A stretch of DNA of 64,000 bases from Azadirachta indica. Its lineage: Eukaryota; Streptophyta; Magnoliopsida; Sapindales; Meliaceae. Of this stretch, positions 13,154-25,361 are shown in pieces (within the stretch, counting starts at the first letter, position 1; each line of letters starts with the position of its first letter). The stretch spans positions 16,599,274 through 16,663,273 of the forward strand of contig CM040444.1 of the NCBI GenBank assembly GCA_022749755.1, in the 5' to 3' direction. The position numbers and the translations under genes are program-made. Under the pieces are notes generated by a model. That model was not told where the DNA came from. It saw nothing but the letters and a program-made list of their open reading frames with translations, and did not search any database.

Positions 13154-15264
13154 TTTCCTCTCGTTAGTCTGCTCATTTACACCAAACGCCAAACTTTGGA
13201 TAAGCCAGTACCCTTATCGGGATTACTCTTGATATCATTGAGCTTTGCATTCATTTTTTAGCGAGAGAATGAAATAATATATTTGGGAGAAGAAACATGT
13301 TATGTTATATTAATTAGTATATTCTGTATTCAATTTTTCCCTATATGGACAGATGACTTCTCCAATTCACAGAAAGTTTCTGTCCATGAAACTAAAAATG
13401 ACAATGGATGAAACTTTGATGCAGTAGATGGTTTCTTCTGACAACTGTTACTGAAAAATTATCATAGAAAATCTTCGAACAAGTTGAATAGATATGTAGC
13501 CTATTTTCATGTTTGCTCAATCAGGTACGGCGGCATAAGATTTAAAGTACAATTGAATAGCAATGCGGTTCTTCTAATGTAAGAGAGCTCAAATTTCATG
13601 TTTAACAACATTTTTGCTATCTAAAAGTGCTTGTACTTTTTGAACTTGCCGAATTACATACATTTCATAAAACTTTATAAATACAACACGAAATTTCAAA
13701 TTTCAAATTTGAAAGTAAAAGATTTTAACATAAAAATTGGAATTTTAACTTCAAATAGCAAGACAAAAGTGAAACCCAACTTGAAGTTCTCACACAATTT
13801 AATTTGTTTGATATATCTAGACTCTGAGGTAGTTTGTACAAATTAATACGGATTTTTGTGGAAATGATGTAATTGTATGGTATGCCAATATTAATTAATG
13901 TAAGTTATATCATAACTATATAAATATATATATATATATATGCCCGCAAGATTTCTTTTTTCTTATTTAATTTATTTCTTTATGGAAATATTAAGCCAGC
14001 GGAATCCACTCCTTAAGATAACACAGCAAAATTACACTGATGACATCAGCATTTTTACATTGACCAAGATTAGAATTAGATATATACAGAATTATTTTTT
14101 TAAAAAATTTTTATTGGAATTTTGTACCTCCCGCTTAAAAAATACTAGGGTTCATCTTGGTACCGATTATAAATGATGGGAAATGATTGGATGAAAAATT
14201 GAGAGTATATACATATATATATATATATATATGAGGGAGGATCAAGGATTTTTTTTTTTTACATTAAATGTAAATCGTTGGATTTACACATATAGTGGAA
14301 ATTACATTTAATATGTGCATTATTTATTAATGCATTAATTATATGGTCATATAAAATATCAACCGTTGGACGCCCTTAAATTCAACGACTTATATTTGAT
14401 ATAAAAAATTGTGCCAAAAAAAGAGATCATCAATCGTACCATATATATATATCTATATATAGGGCATATATCACCTTGTTACTTGTTAGGCATGACATTG
14501 ATAATTTTTATAAAAAATTATAATTTATAAGTAAATTTCTTATTTATTTTTTTTATTAAAATTTGAATAAATCTAAATATATAAATTTAAAAAATAGATA
14601 AATTTATAAGGATATTTTTAAAATTACAATAAGATAACTTATTTAGATTTTAAATTGCAACGTTAATTTAAAATTTTAACTTAATTTTATTTAAATATAA
14701 TTATCAAATTTTTAGTGTTAAGTTAAAAAATAAAAACCTTTAAAACAACTAAATGACTGAAATTAAATTATAGTCAAACTTTAACTTAAAAAACAATGAG
14801 CACTAAATATAAAGTTGATAATTTGGTTATAGTTTATATATCCAACTGGCACAATAATGTATCTTTGATTCCAAAAATACGATCGTTACTGTGCAAGTAC
14901 TTGTGATAAGAATGAATTTAATTTTTTGCATATTTTTTGAGTGACTGTGTAGCCCTTTTATAAGAAATAGATATAAATCTGCTTTTAACGGTTTTGGAAA
15001 AAAAATCTTAAAAGTTATAAACGATCGATAATTTGATGATATAACTTTAAGTTTTTTTTATGATAATAATACACGAGATATTGTAACATACAATTTTCTA
15101 TAAACTCTATGTTAAACATATCAATTAGTATGCTAGACAATTTAAGATGTATTCTTGAACAGGAAAATAATGCTCAAAGAAGCAAATAATGCAATTAGGG
15201 CTCCAATTAAAAAATTCAACTAAAATGTATTAACAAAATCTTATAAAGTGATATAAGAAACTTA

Positions 15265-15318
<54 letters not shown>

Positions 15319-15560
15319 TTTTAATTTGTGTGTCTAATCGAGTCGGGACATAAAAAGAAAAATGATGTAATCGATTACGAGAGTTGCACCAATCTTTTAA
15401 TTCTTCCTAATGTCGATACCATATATATTCATGCAAAAAAGATTCTAAAATCACCAAAACTAGCAAATAATTAAATTCAAACAAAACCCTAATCAATATC
15501 CACCAAGAACACAGTTATCACAGACAGCTCAAACTGTGAAATTCTAAACCTAGAACTCCC
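13154..15560. other. Intergenic, AT-rich, with TA microsatellites
   Basis: 3' flank of the synthetase gene, then non-coding DNA. TA runs occur near 13921-13941 and 14208-14232. The stretch at about 14230-14470 (GAGGGAGGATC..., then two CGTTGGA phrases) resembles short dispersed plant repeats but has no ends I can define. No ORF here is convincing. Confidence 0.5.
15265..15316. repeat. Compound microsatellite (GT)n(AT)n
   Basis: Alternating GT at 15265-15280 passes directly into a long AT run ending near 15316, about 315 bp upstream of the first MADS gene. It is likely polymorphic. Confidence 0.95.
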
Positions 15561-15567
15561 TATAAAT
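15561..15567 (+). promoter_or_regulatory. Probable TATA box of the first MADS gene
   Basis: TATAAAT in CCCTATAAATCTCC, 70 bases upstream of the ATG at 15631. This spacing allows a 5'UTR of roughly 40 bases. Confidence 0.6.
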
Positions 15568-15630
15568 CTCCATTTCTTCTCCCCTATCGATGCATTCTGA
15601 TTCAACATTATCATCAAATCAGCAGCAGCC

Positions 15631-16401
15631 ATGACGAGGAAGAACAAAGGTCGTCAGAAGGTGGAGATGGTGAAGATGCCCAACGAGAGCAATCTTCAAG
15701 TCACCTTCTCGAAACGCCGGTCCGGGCTCTTCAAAAAGGCCAGTGAACTTTGCACTCTCTGCGGTGCTGAAGTTGCCATTATCGTCTTCTCTCCGGGGAA
15801 GAAGGTGTTCTCTTTTGGCCACCCTTGTGTTGAATCCGTCGTCGAGCGTTTCCTCACCCGAAACCCTCCCCAAATCTCAGGCACCATGCAGCTCATTGAG
15901 GCTCACCGGAACGCTAGCGTCCGTGAGCTCAATATGCAACTAACTCAGGTATGTGAACATTGATCGGTTTAGAATTATTCCTGAAAGGCTTATTTGATTT
16001 TGTCTTTTAGGGTAAGAATAATGATTTTAAATGCTGTCCGAATTTTTTAGGTGCTGAATCAACTGGAGGTGGAGAAGAAGCGGGGTGAGGAGCTGAACCA
16101 GATGAGGAAAGCTTCTCAGGCTCAGTGCTGGTGGGAGGCTCCGATTGATGAGCTGAACTTGCCTCAGCTTGAGCAGTTGAAAATGTCCCTGGAGGAGCTG
16201 AAGAGGAATGTGGGAAAGCAAGCCGAGAAGATTCTGATTCAGAGCTCGAATCCGCCACCACAGTTCTTTGCAGGGAGTAGTTCAAATGGAGGGATTAATC
16301 TTCCATTTGATCATCATGCAAAGAATAATACTGGATTCAATCCAAATATGACGCCTCATGGATACAATAATAATCCTGGACTCGGACGAGGATTTTACTG
16401 A
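15631..16401 (+). CDS. Type I (M-alpha) MADS-box protein, AGL62-like (222 aa, two exons)
   Basis: A nuclear DNA-binding protein of the AGL62 group; members act in female gametophyte and endosperm development. Exons 15631-15948 and 16051-16401 are joined by a 102-base GT...AG intron. Retaining the intron would stop translation at 15963. The MADS domain covers about residues 6-65 ([55 protein letters not shown]). A coiled-coil region follows ([18 protein letters not shown]), then the clade motif [19 protein letters not shown]. The Asn/Gly/Pro-rich tail is variable. It is first of three tandem plus-strand copies, with a TATA box at 15561. Confidence 0.92.
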
Positions 16402-16443
16402 ATCTGTTGTTTGATTACTCAATGAATCCAGAACACAGTTTGG

Positions 16444-16448
<5 letters not shown>

Positions 16449-16476
<28 letters not shown>
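16449..16476. repeat. (AT)n microsatellite
   Basis: About 14 AT units just after the stop codon of the first MADS gene, probably within its 3'UTR. Confidence 0.95.
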
Positions 16477-16479
<3 letters not shown>

Positions 16480-17393
16480 ATTTATGATTAGAATAATATT
16501 ATGATTTTTCTATGGTTCTATGTTATGTTTTAGGGCTTGAGTCTTTGTGATTAGTGTTTGGTTTGTCTCGTGTTTGTATATGTAGAGTTATAAGGTGGTG
16601 TTTAATTATTAATGATATATTTTATCTAATAAGGGGCTATATGTATGTTATATATTTATCTCCTATTTGTTAAATTACATAGATTGGAACAACAAATAAT
16701 GATTTCGTTTTACCTTTTGTTGAATCGTATATTTACAAATGTAGATTTTCTTCACGGTGATTAGCATTAGCACAAACAGAAGACCTACTTAACAAATTAC
16801 TTTAATCATTCAAATTAAATATTTGATTCCATATAATAATTAAGGGGAAGAACAAATTAAAGAGTCAACGTAAAAGTAAAAAGAATAAGCAAAATCCACG
16901 CATATATACAACGTGAATCTAATTTTATCTATGAAACTTTCGATAAAATGCAATGGATTATATAGAAACAGAAAAAAAAAAAAAAAAAAAAAAAGAAAAG
17001 AGAGTAGTTTCTAAAGGGTATAAGCTGTTAATTAGAGAACAAAAAAAGCGAACGACTGATGCCTAAACATAAGCGTAATGTGATTCGTTCTTAAACATCA
17101 AATTCGCTGCTTATTTGGTATCATGCTTTTCATTCTCATCTCGTTAATTTCTATTACACCAATATTATATTATATGAGAGTATCTTAATCTAAGAGAGAA
17201 ATTTTCATGTCAGTGAATAATATATTTATACGTCTCATGTAATTAATTATTTGGGATATCACAACTGAATTTTCTTGTTCTCAATTTTTTCATGCATTTT
17301 CTAAATATAACTTATAAATGAGACTTTGTACAAGTTTATGGTATATGATCAGTAAAAGTTTATCAAATTGAAAGATTATTATCAGAAAAGTAA

Positions 17394-18204
17394 AGGCCAG
17401 TTTAATATGTAATTTGAAAACCGTTTTAAAAAATTAGAATACAATTCAAAAATTTTAGTTGTATTTTTACTAGTTTAAATATTTGAAAATTTGTTTGATA
17501 TAATATTTGAAAATTATTTTTTAATTTTAAAAAGTTAAAAAACTTATTTGATATAATATTTTAAAAATAAAATAAAAAGAATATTTGTTTGGTTGACTAT
17601 ATTTTTTAAAATAATTTTATATCAAAATTTTAGTCATAATTAACAAGTAATTACTCCAAAGTATTATTTTAAATGTATTAATACAAAATATTACATAAAA
17701 AAATTTGTACTTCTTAATTTTACTAGAATAAAATTATATGAAGTGCTATATATATATATATATATAAAATCAGTAGCGCTATATTTTTACACACATAGTA
17801 ATAAATTAAAGAATTATAAAATAATTTGTAACATGTAATAAAAGCTTTTAAATTATAATTAAATGATAAATAAAAAGAATAGAAAAAATAATTAATAATT
17901 AATTTTTTTAAAAAGATAATGTAAATACATATTGTAAAATTTTAAAATTGAGTCTATATGAATATTATAAATAAAAGATGTTTTAAAATTAAAAATCTTT
18001 TAAGTTTGAAAAAAAATTGCACTTGAATACAATTAAAAAAAAATGCAAAAAACAACTTTTTTTTTTCAATTTTACATTGACTTTAAAATCCTATTCAAAA
18101 ACTATTTTTGAATAAAATTTAGACAAGTTCAAACAAACACGTTTTTTTATACTCTTTATTTTTAAAAATTCAAAATTTATCCGCATACCGAATTAAAAGG
18201 ACCC
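17394..18204. mobile_element. Possible Tourist/PIF-Harbinger-like non-autonomous element
   Basis: The ends resemble each other in inverted orientation: AGGCCAGTTTAAT at the left and, reading back from the right, GGGTCCTTTTAAT. Both are flanked by TAA (17391-17393 and 18205-18207), the target size and sequence of the PIF/Harbinger group. The interior is extremely AT-rich with repeated TTTGATATAATATTT phrases and no transposase. The terminal match is imperfect, so this is tentative. Confidence 0.4.
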
Positions 18205-19288
18205 TAATTTTTTTGATTTTTTAGTCAAATCTGATTGAAATTATATATTTTCATTAAAATTGTGGTTTACCCATGGTTAAAGTTTTGGTTCAATAGATTC
18301 TTTTTTTCCGGACTAATAGTGGTAAGATTAATTTCACCAAATATATACCACAACAAATAAAAGAGGATTGTATCAAAAATATAATTGGCAGAGGATTAAA
18401 GTCCGCTACCAAAGTTATCTTCAACTACATATATACTTTTGATTACATATATAGGTATATGCAACAATATTGTAAAGACAATATTATTCTACTGATCATG
18501 GGGGTAAAAATTAGATTAATTTCGGGCATATATATACAGTGCAATCATAAACACGTAATTATGGAAATAAAAAGTTATACATGATCAGGTAATTATCGAT
18601 GTTTGTTGCTTAATTTGTTAGACAGCAACGACATGCATGCTCAAGCTTCTGCACAAAATGAACGTTTGGGACAAGTTTGAGCAAATGAAATGAAAGAATG
18701 GGACAGAAATATTTTATGTATAATGTATTTGGATTCTTTTCTATATCTGTTTATAAATATATTTGTAACAGAAGGATATAATTTGCCTTTATGAACTTAA
18801 TTTTTTTCTTTGTTTCCTTAAAGGCCCGACAGCAAAGCAAATGGAAACCGAAACTGAAACATGGTTAAAATGCAGTGTAATTATACAGGCTCTAAAGCAG
18901 TTAGGTAGTAATTAATTAATTATAGATATAAAACGACACAATAAATTATTAAAGTCAAAAAATCCGTAAAATGTCTTTCTCGAAGTGTTTGTTGAGTATT
19001 AATTATCTTTTCAATGGATACATAGAAAGTCGCAAGTTAAAATTAGACAAAAGATATTAATTAATTGTGAAAGAAATCGGTTATAAATTTTTAATATTAA
19101 TGAAATGCAATTAAACACTGATGATAATTAGTTTCATAGTAATCATGAATTAAGAGAATAAGATTTGATAACTTCCAAATCTTTGGATTAATCACATATA
19201 ATAATCAATAATTCATAGGCAGTTAAACACCCAAAAATGATAATAATATTGACCAGCTTTAAGTAAAATTTCAAGGAGAAATTCACCC

Positions 19289-19296
19289 TATAAATA
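19289..19296 (+). promoter_or_regulatory. Probable TATA box of the second MADS gene
   Basis: TATAAATA in CACCCTATAAATACTCCC, 89 bases upstream of the ATG at 19378. Confidence 0.65.
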
Positions 19297-19377
19297 CTCC
19301 CATGTTTCCCCAACATGTACACCACAGGAAATAATCCCAAATCATCTTGTGAATTTTGTTTTAATTAATCTCGAGCT

Positions 19378-20034
19378 ATGGAGAAAAAATCTTGCATGGG
19401 TCGTCAAAAAATTCCAATGTCTAAAATACCAAAGAAAAATCGCCTTCAAGTTACATTCTCCAAGCGTCGAGCAGGAGTTTTCAAAAAAGCTAGTGAGCTG
19501 AGCACACTTTGCGGTGTAGATATTGCCCTAATTGTCTTCTCTCCTGCCAACAAAGCTTTCTCTTTTGGCCACCCCAACGTTGAATCCATTATCGACCGCT
19601 TTCTTGTTCGGAACGCGCCACCGGAACCCTGCACACACCGCCTTGTGGAAGCTCATCGAAATGCTAACATTCGTGAGCTCAATTTGAAACTAACACAAGT
19701 TCTTCAGCAGTTAGAAATTGAGAAGAAACATGGAGAAGTGCTTAGTGAAATCAGGAAAGCAAGCCAAAGACAGTGTTGGTGGGAAGCTCCGGTAAATGAA
19801 TTAGGTTTGCATGAGCTCCAAGAACTGAAAGCGGCTATGGAAGAGCTAAAGAAGAATGTAGAGAAACAAGCTAACAAGATTTTGACGGGGTCGTCTGAAG
19901 CTCAGTCGCCATCTTTAGGGGAAAATAATATTAATCGTTTGGAAAGCAAACCGGAAGAGATTAATCCTGCTGCTAATTCGAATGTTCTTCCATTTTACAA
20001 CTGGGGTTATGGACATTGTCAAGAGCTTCTCTGA
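19378..20034 (+). CDS. Type I (M-alpha) MADS-box protein, AGL62-like, intronless (218 aa)
   Basis: Second gene of the MADS array, one uninterrupted reading frame. The MADS domain starts near residue 7 ([55 protein letters not shown]). The coiled-coil stretch reads ELNLKLTQVLQQLEIEKKHGE without a break, exactly where the neighbour at 15631 has its intron after LTQ. The clade motif CWWEAPVNELGLHELQELK and the helix EELKKNVEKQANKIL follow; the last about 45 residues are variable. A second in-frame Met (MGRQK) lies 18 bases downstream, but the first ATG is kept. It probably forms heterodimers with other type I MADS proteins, as AGL62 does; that part is inference. Confidence 0.92.
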   Translation: MEKKSCMGRQKIPMSKIPKKNRLQVTFSKRRAGVFKKASELSTLCGVDIALIVFSPANKAFSFGHPNVESIIDRFLVRNAPPEPCTHRLVEAHRNANIRELNLKLTQVLQQLEIEKKHGEVLSEIRKASQRQCWWEAPVNELGLHELQELKAAMEELKKNVEKQANKILTGSSEAQSPSLGENNINRLESKPEEINPAANSNVLPFYNWGYGHCQELL

Positions 20035-20690
20035 GTTCTGGTTGTCATTAATGGAGGCGGCAGTTACATGGGTAGTACCTCGCTAGTCATTGCTGTCTGC
20101 TCATTGTTTCTAATTAACTTCTATTTCAGTTACTATTGCAATTGAAGTTATTAAATATGAATTTGCAAATAATGTTGCTTCGATCGGATTATTTTATTAG
20201 TGAACTTATATTTCTAATGCTTATAAACAAATATTTGTAATGAAATAAAAACAGGGCAAAAAGAAAATATTTAATTTGTATTTATGTAAATTTCTACGCC
20301 CAGATGGGACAATTGCTATCCAAAACAATCTGCTCACAAAGTATTATTGTTAGTAACGAAGATATGCAGACTCATCTATTAATGAAGAGAAAACAAGGAA
20401 AAGGAAAATATGCAAATCTTTTTCACAATTTATATTTTCCTTTTTTTTGGAAAGTTCATAAACAACACTTTCCTTTTTTCTTAATTCATTTGTTCCTAAT
20501 ATTCGTTAATTCTTTTTCAAAGAGTGATTAATTTATTTCTTCTAAGACAATGCTAAAGATATTACAAGATATTCAACTAAAATACATTAATATAATTAAT
20601 TATTCTTCCTCATTATCAAATAATGAACCCCACAAAACAAAAAAGAAAACCTAAATCTCTCCCTTCCTCAATTCCTCCATCTTCATCGTC

Positions 20691-21296
20691 ATGGACAAAA
20701 GCGGTAGCAACAAAAAAGTTAATGACGAAAACAGAAGGAAGACAACCAAAGGCCGGCAGAAGACCGAAATTAAGAAACTAGAAGACAAGAACAGCTTGTA
20801 AGTAACGTTCTCCAAGCGCCGCTGAGGCCTCTTCAGCAAAGCAATGGAGCTCTGCGTATTGTGTGGCGCAGAAGTCGGCATCGTCGTGTTTTCCCCAAAT
20901 GGGAAGACCTTTCTCGTCTGCCATCCCGACTTCGATACAATCTTGAACCGTTATCTCAATGAAAATCAATCATATGCTGAAGTTGCCACAATCCCAAGTG
21001 TACAACAGCATAACAAAGAGTACGAAGAAGCCATGAAAGAGTTGGAGAAGGAGAAGGAGAAGAAGCGTGGGAAGATGATAGAGGAAGAGAAGAAGAAGAA
21101 CAAAAATGAATGGTTTTGGTGGGAAGAACCGATTGATGAAATGGGGATAGAAGAGCTAGAAGAGTACGTGAAGGCCATGAAAAGATTGAGAGGGAAAGTT
21201 GAAAGTAGGGTTAATGAAATGATGATGAGCGAATATGAACAAGATTTGTTGGGAAATACTGTTATTTCTGGTAATGAAGCTAGAGATTATCATTAG
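20691..21296 (+). pseudogene. AGL62-like MADS-box pseudogene with two nonsense codons in the MADS domain
   Basis: Third member of the MADS array, 656 bases after the second. From the ATG at 20691 the frame runs MDKSGSNKKVNDENRRK, GRQKTEIKKLEDKNSL, then TAA at 20799 where relatives have Gln (LQVTFSKRR), then VTFSKRR and TGA at 20823 where relatives have Ser/Ala. After that the frame is open for 157 codons: GLFSKAMELCVLCGAEV, VFSPNGKTFLVCHPDF, a Lys/Glu-rich coil and WFWWEEPIDEMGIEELEEY. No frameshift is needed. A downstream ATG at 20844 could give a 150-aa product lacking the DNA-binding helix. There is no intron. Both stops could come from single C-to-T type changes. Probably a pseudogene, but with a well-preserved 3' part. 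Confidence 0.85.
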
Positions 21297-23899
21297 TGTT
21301 AGTGGTGATGGTGGTGATTTTGATTTTGGTTAACATTTTTGAATGTGGGAGACATAAATATAGATAGATGATGAATAACGTTTTGATGTTTAACTTTTAT
21401 AATGTTTTAGCCTTGTTTTCTCTTGTTGAATGGAAAGCCAAATTTTACTAAAATTCAACTGCACCTCGAAATTTTTACCTAGCATGATATGATAAAATAG
21501 AATTGCATTACCAAAATGACAAAATTGGATTTGGTGAGAATATTTTTTGAGTTACCATTAGAAAACTTTGGGTAAACTATGATAATCGGTGCTTTCATGT
21601 GATATGCCTTAAACATCCGATGCAGGCGACGCAAAGCTAGTGACTTAAGCTCGGCCCAAGTTTTGTCTTTTGGGCTTCACCACATAGCCTTTTTGAAAAT
21701 CATTGCTTTTAAAAGAAAAATAAAAAATGATTCCTACCTACTCATTCATAGTCATGGCAAGGTCTGCACACCCCCTAGTCCCCACAAAACCTGGTTCTAT
21801 CAAGTATCGACATTTTTTATGATTTCAAACTTCACATTTTAAAATTAAAGAGAAAAACATGATAAAATTCCTTTATAATCAATCCGATTTTTATATTTTA
21901 GAACTCTTAAAAATAAATTTTTTTAATTATATATTTTTTTAATTATAATTTTTTTTAATACAAATATATTTATTAGTATTATATTAGAGTTCTATGAAAA
22001 ATTTAAATGCACGATTCTAAAATTTTATGTACATGTTGTAAAATTATAAATATTGTTACTGTAAATAGGTGCGAATTTGTAAAAGGCCAACTAGTAGTTT
22101 GTGTTATCCCTGAAATTTTCACTTTCATCTCACGTGTAAGCTGCAGTTCCTTTCTTTAACCGCCGCTCCAAACAAACTGCTTGTAGAAACAAAGATAGAA
22201 AGCAAAGCAAAATGAAAAGAAAGATCTTTTCGAGTTCTGTCTCAATCTAAAATTCCAAAACGTGATTGGTTCATTCATGTGGCGAAGTGGGACCCGCTTC
22301 TAAGTGTTTTGCGGGGACCACATCCTGATCAATGTACCAGAATCCAACCACGGTCTCAGTGGCCACAGCTGTGCTCCAGCTCCAGCCAGTTGCCGAGCAA
22401 GTTTTTTGTGGGTGACCCGACACGACTCCCGAGGTCGCACTGTATCTGTACGTATGCGTCTGTTACTATTAGTATTATTAATCAAAACGGCAAACAAATG
22501 CTCAGAAAACGACAGAGTTTATCAGAGAAAAATAGATATGGAATAATACCATTTGGATCCCTAATTTTTAATATTTTTTCAAATAAGGACATAATTGTCT
22601 ATCTTTATCAAATAAAACTCATTACCGTGTTAAAACGATAGTTTTTACTCTTACAATTTCGAAGTTTGGCTGCTGTGCAAGTTAATTTTTTCAAGTATTA
22701 GGGTTTTTTTTTTACTATCTCATTTTAAATGAATTTGTACTAATAAATCTTATAACAAACAGTTATTAATTTTTAGTTATTATGTACGACATTTAGTAAA
22801 AGTTATTTATAAACATTTTATCTTATATCTAAATAATATAATTATAAGAAGGGAAAAACCAAGATCTTTTCACACTAAAAAGTTTTCTTTTTTTTTTTTG
22901 AAAATAAAAAAACCTTACTAAATGATACAACGTCTTTTCAAATAGGGGGGTTAAGGGTATATTCGATATAAATAAAATAATGTATTTTTTTGTGGAAATA
23001 CAAACAATTAGGGATCTAGATGTTACTATCCCAAATAGAGAAGTAGGCACATAAAAGGAGAAGAAAAGGACAAAGAGTTGGAATATTTTTTGACATTGAT
23101 GCTCCTGGCTGGCATCTTGTGTACGTGCGCATTGTGTGCCAGCTCATGCATTATCTTCATTCCGAGTTGAAATTCCATGTGGGTATTCCTACATTTTGCA
23201 TGATACAGCACTCAAATTCATGATCATTTGATGTTACTCTCTTTTTGTGTATTGATGCATTGCATTTGTTCTGAGAAATTGTAAACTAATTTCTCAAAAA
23301 TAAATTTTGTTGAAAAGAGCTCATCAGAATCATATTCCTGTATATCATGGGTATCTATTGATGTATTTATTAATTTTTTGTACAATTATTTTAACACGAA
23401 GTTTGCATTTTTAAATTTTATTCCAAACTTTTGAAAATTTAAAATTTTTTAACCAAAAATATTTTCAATAAGAACAACTGAAATTGTACTTTTACAGCCT
23501 GAACTTTCCTTTTATTGTTTTTCCTACTATTATTTCAATTAAATAAGCTTCCATTTTTTTCTATATAAAGATGGCAATAAGCACAAGACAAATAGAGACT
23601 CACAGTACAATAATGAAGTTGACCTCATCACATCACAGCCAACATTTTCACAAGAAAAATAAAATAAAATAATAATAATATATTCGCTTTTTAAAAAAAA
23701 AAAAAAAAAACCAGCTACTTGACAGCCTGTGTCTTCTTCGTATCTCAATGTCCCACTCTTCATTCTCTCTTTCTTGTATTAAGCTAATTATTTAGTCGGT
23801 AAATACCAAACCCTTTATTTGGGGAATTCCCTCTTCACTCTTCACCTCAATTTCATCAACGCTTCACACTTGTATCTTCTTCTTGCCCCCTGATCATCA
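21297..23899. other. Long intergenic region with a GC-richer patch at about 22130-22510
   Basis: Flanks are AT-rich and non-coding. The patch at 22130-22510 is clearly richer in G and C than its surroundings. It carries a CACGTG G-box core at 22132, a GTGGGACC phrase and a string of CpG sites, but no ORF with a recognisable product. It could be an enhancer, a remnant first exon or a non-coding transcript start. The last 150 bases before 23900 are C/T-rich, as in the DUF1005 5'UTR. Confidence 0.5.
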
Positions 23900-25361
23900 A
23901 TGGATCCGTGCCCGTTTGTGCGGATTCTGATTGGAAACTTGGCGCTGAAATTCTCTACTGCTTCGTCAAAACCATCTTTATTATCAAGGATTCATCCTTC
24001 TCCATCTCCGAGTTATTGCAAGATCAAGCTGAAGAACTTCCCCGATCAGGTAGCAACAATCCCAATCCAAAGCTGTGGACAAGATACAAATAACGCTAAT
24101 CTCTCTTACTCTCTCGCCGCTTGCTTCAATCTCGACAAGACCCAGGTCGAGAAAATCTTGGAAAAGAGTAGAACTTTGTCAAGGAATAATGTTTGTTTGA
24201 GGATTGATGTTTATACGGGAAGTAATGGGATGTCGTGTGTGACGACTGATAAATTGTTGGGAAGAGTTTCTGTGCCGTTGGATCTGCATGGAGCAGAAAC
24301 TAAGGTGTCTGTGATTCATAACGGGTGGATTTCCATGGGAGAAAATAAGAAGGGATCGCAGCCGCAGTTGTATCTGACTGTTAAAGCTCAACCTGATCCG
24401 AGATTTGTGTTTCAGTTCGATGGTGAACCTGAGTGTAGTCCTCAGGTTTTTCAGGTTCAGGGAAGTGTTAAACAAGCTGTTTTCACTTGCAAGTTTGGAT
24501 TCAGGAACTCCAATGATAGAAATTTAGTATCCGGGTCAGTATCTAAAACAATTTATATGGGTTCATTGATGGAAAATCTTTAACAATTTGCTTATTTCCT
24601 AACCGAGTTAACATTATTGCAGGCCTTCAATGTCGGAAACAAACACGCCAAGAAGTTGGCTGCCGAGTTTCGGGGGCGAAAAGGACCAATCTTCCAAGGA
24701 AAGAAAAGGGTGGTCAATTACTATACACGATCTTTCAGGCTCCCCGGTTGCAATGGCGTCGATGGTGACTCCATTTGTCCCGTCTCCCGGTTCAGACCGG
24801 GTTAGTCGGTCCAACCCGGGCGCGTGGCTCATTCTCCGCCCTGGAAACTGCACCTGGAAGCCCTGGGGTCGTCTCGAGGCCTGGCGTGAACCGGGAAACT
24901 CCGATTTACTCGGCTACCGGTTCGATCTTTTACACGACGCTATCATCTCAACTTCCTCCAATACCACCGTCGCAAATTCGACCCTGAGCAGCTCGAAAGG
25001 TGGGAAATTCACTATCGACACAACGTCAACACTTCCTCCAACCCCAGTAAACAGTCCGCACAGCAGCTGCGACTTCGGGTCTGGGTCATGGTCCGGATCA
25101 GGTTCGGGATCCGACTTCGCTTTCTGCATGTGGCCGCAGTTTATGTACAGAGGTTTTGTAATGTCGGCGACGGTGGAAGGTGTGGGGAAGTACAGTAAAC
25201 CGAAAGTGGAAATCGGGGTGCAGCACGTGACATGCACGGAGGATGCTGCTGCTTTCGTGGCACTAGCGGCAGCAATGGATCTCAGCATGGATGCTTGCAG
25301 GCTGTTTTCTCACAAGCTAAGGAAAGAGTTGAGACAGCAGATTCAGCAGTCTGTCGTTTGA
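23900..25361 (+). CDS. DUF1005 family protein (457 aa, two exons)
   Basis: A plant-specific family of unknown biochemical function. Exons 23900-24534 and 24623-25361 join in frame (458 codons with stop). The N-terminal half begins MDPCPFVRILIGNLALKF and contains a C2-like beta-rich region (CFNLDKTQVEKILEKS, LLGRVSVPLDLHGAE, VIHNGWISMGE, PQLYLTVKAQPDPRFVFQFD, CSPQVFQVQGSVKQAVFTCKF). The C-terminal half carries SWLPSFGGEKDQSSKERKGW, SPVAMASMVTPFVPSPGSDR, NPGAWLILRPG, a Ser/Gly-rich linker and the ending AAAMDLSMDACRLFSHKL. Domain order and length match the Arabidopsis members At1g10020 and At1g50040 as I recall them; one of those neighbours TOR and the other ERG28. Confidence 0.93.

Larger units (their letters stand above)
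16402..19288. other. Intergenic between the first two MADS genes
   Basis: AT-rich, no gene. It holds a TA microsatellite at 16449-16476 in the 3' flank of the first MADS gene, a poly-A tract near 16974-16994 and a putative Tourist-like element at 17394-18204 (own entry). About 1 kb of 5' flank of the second MADS gene lies at the right end. Confidence 0.55.
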
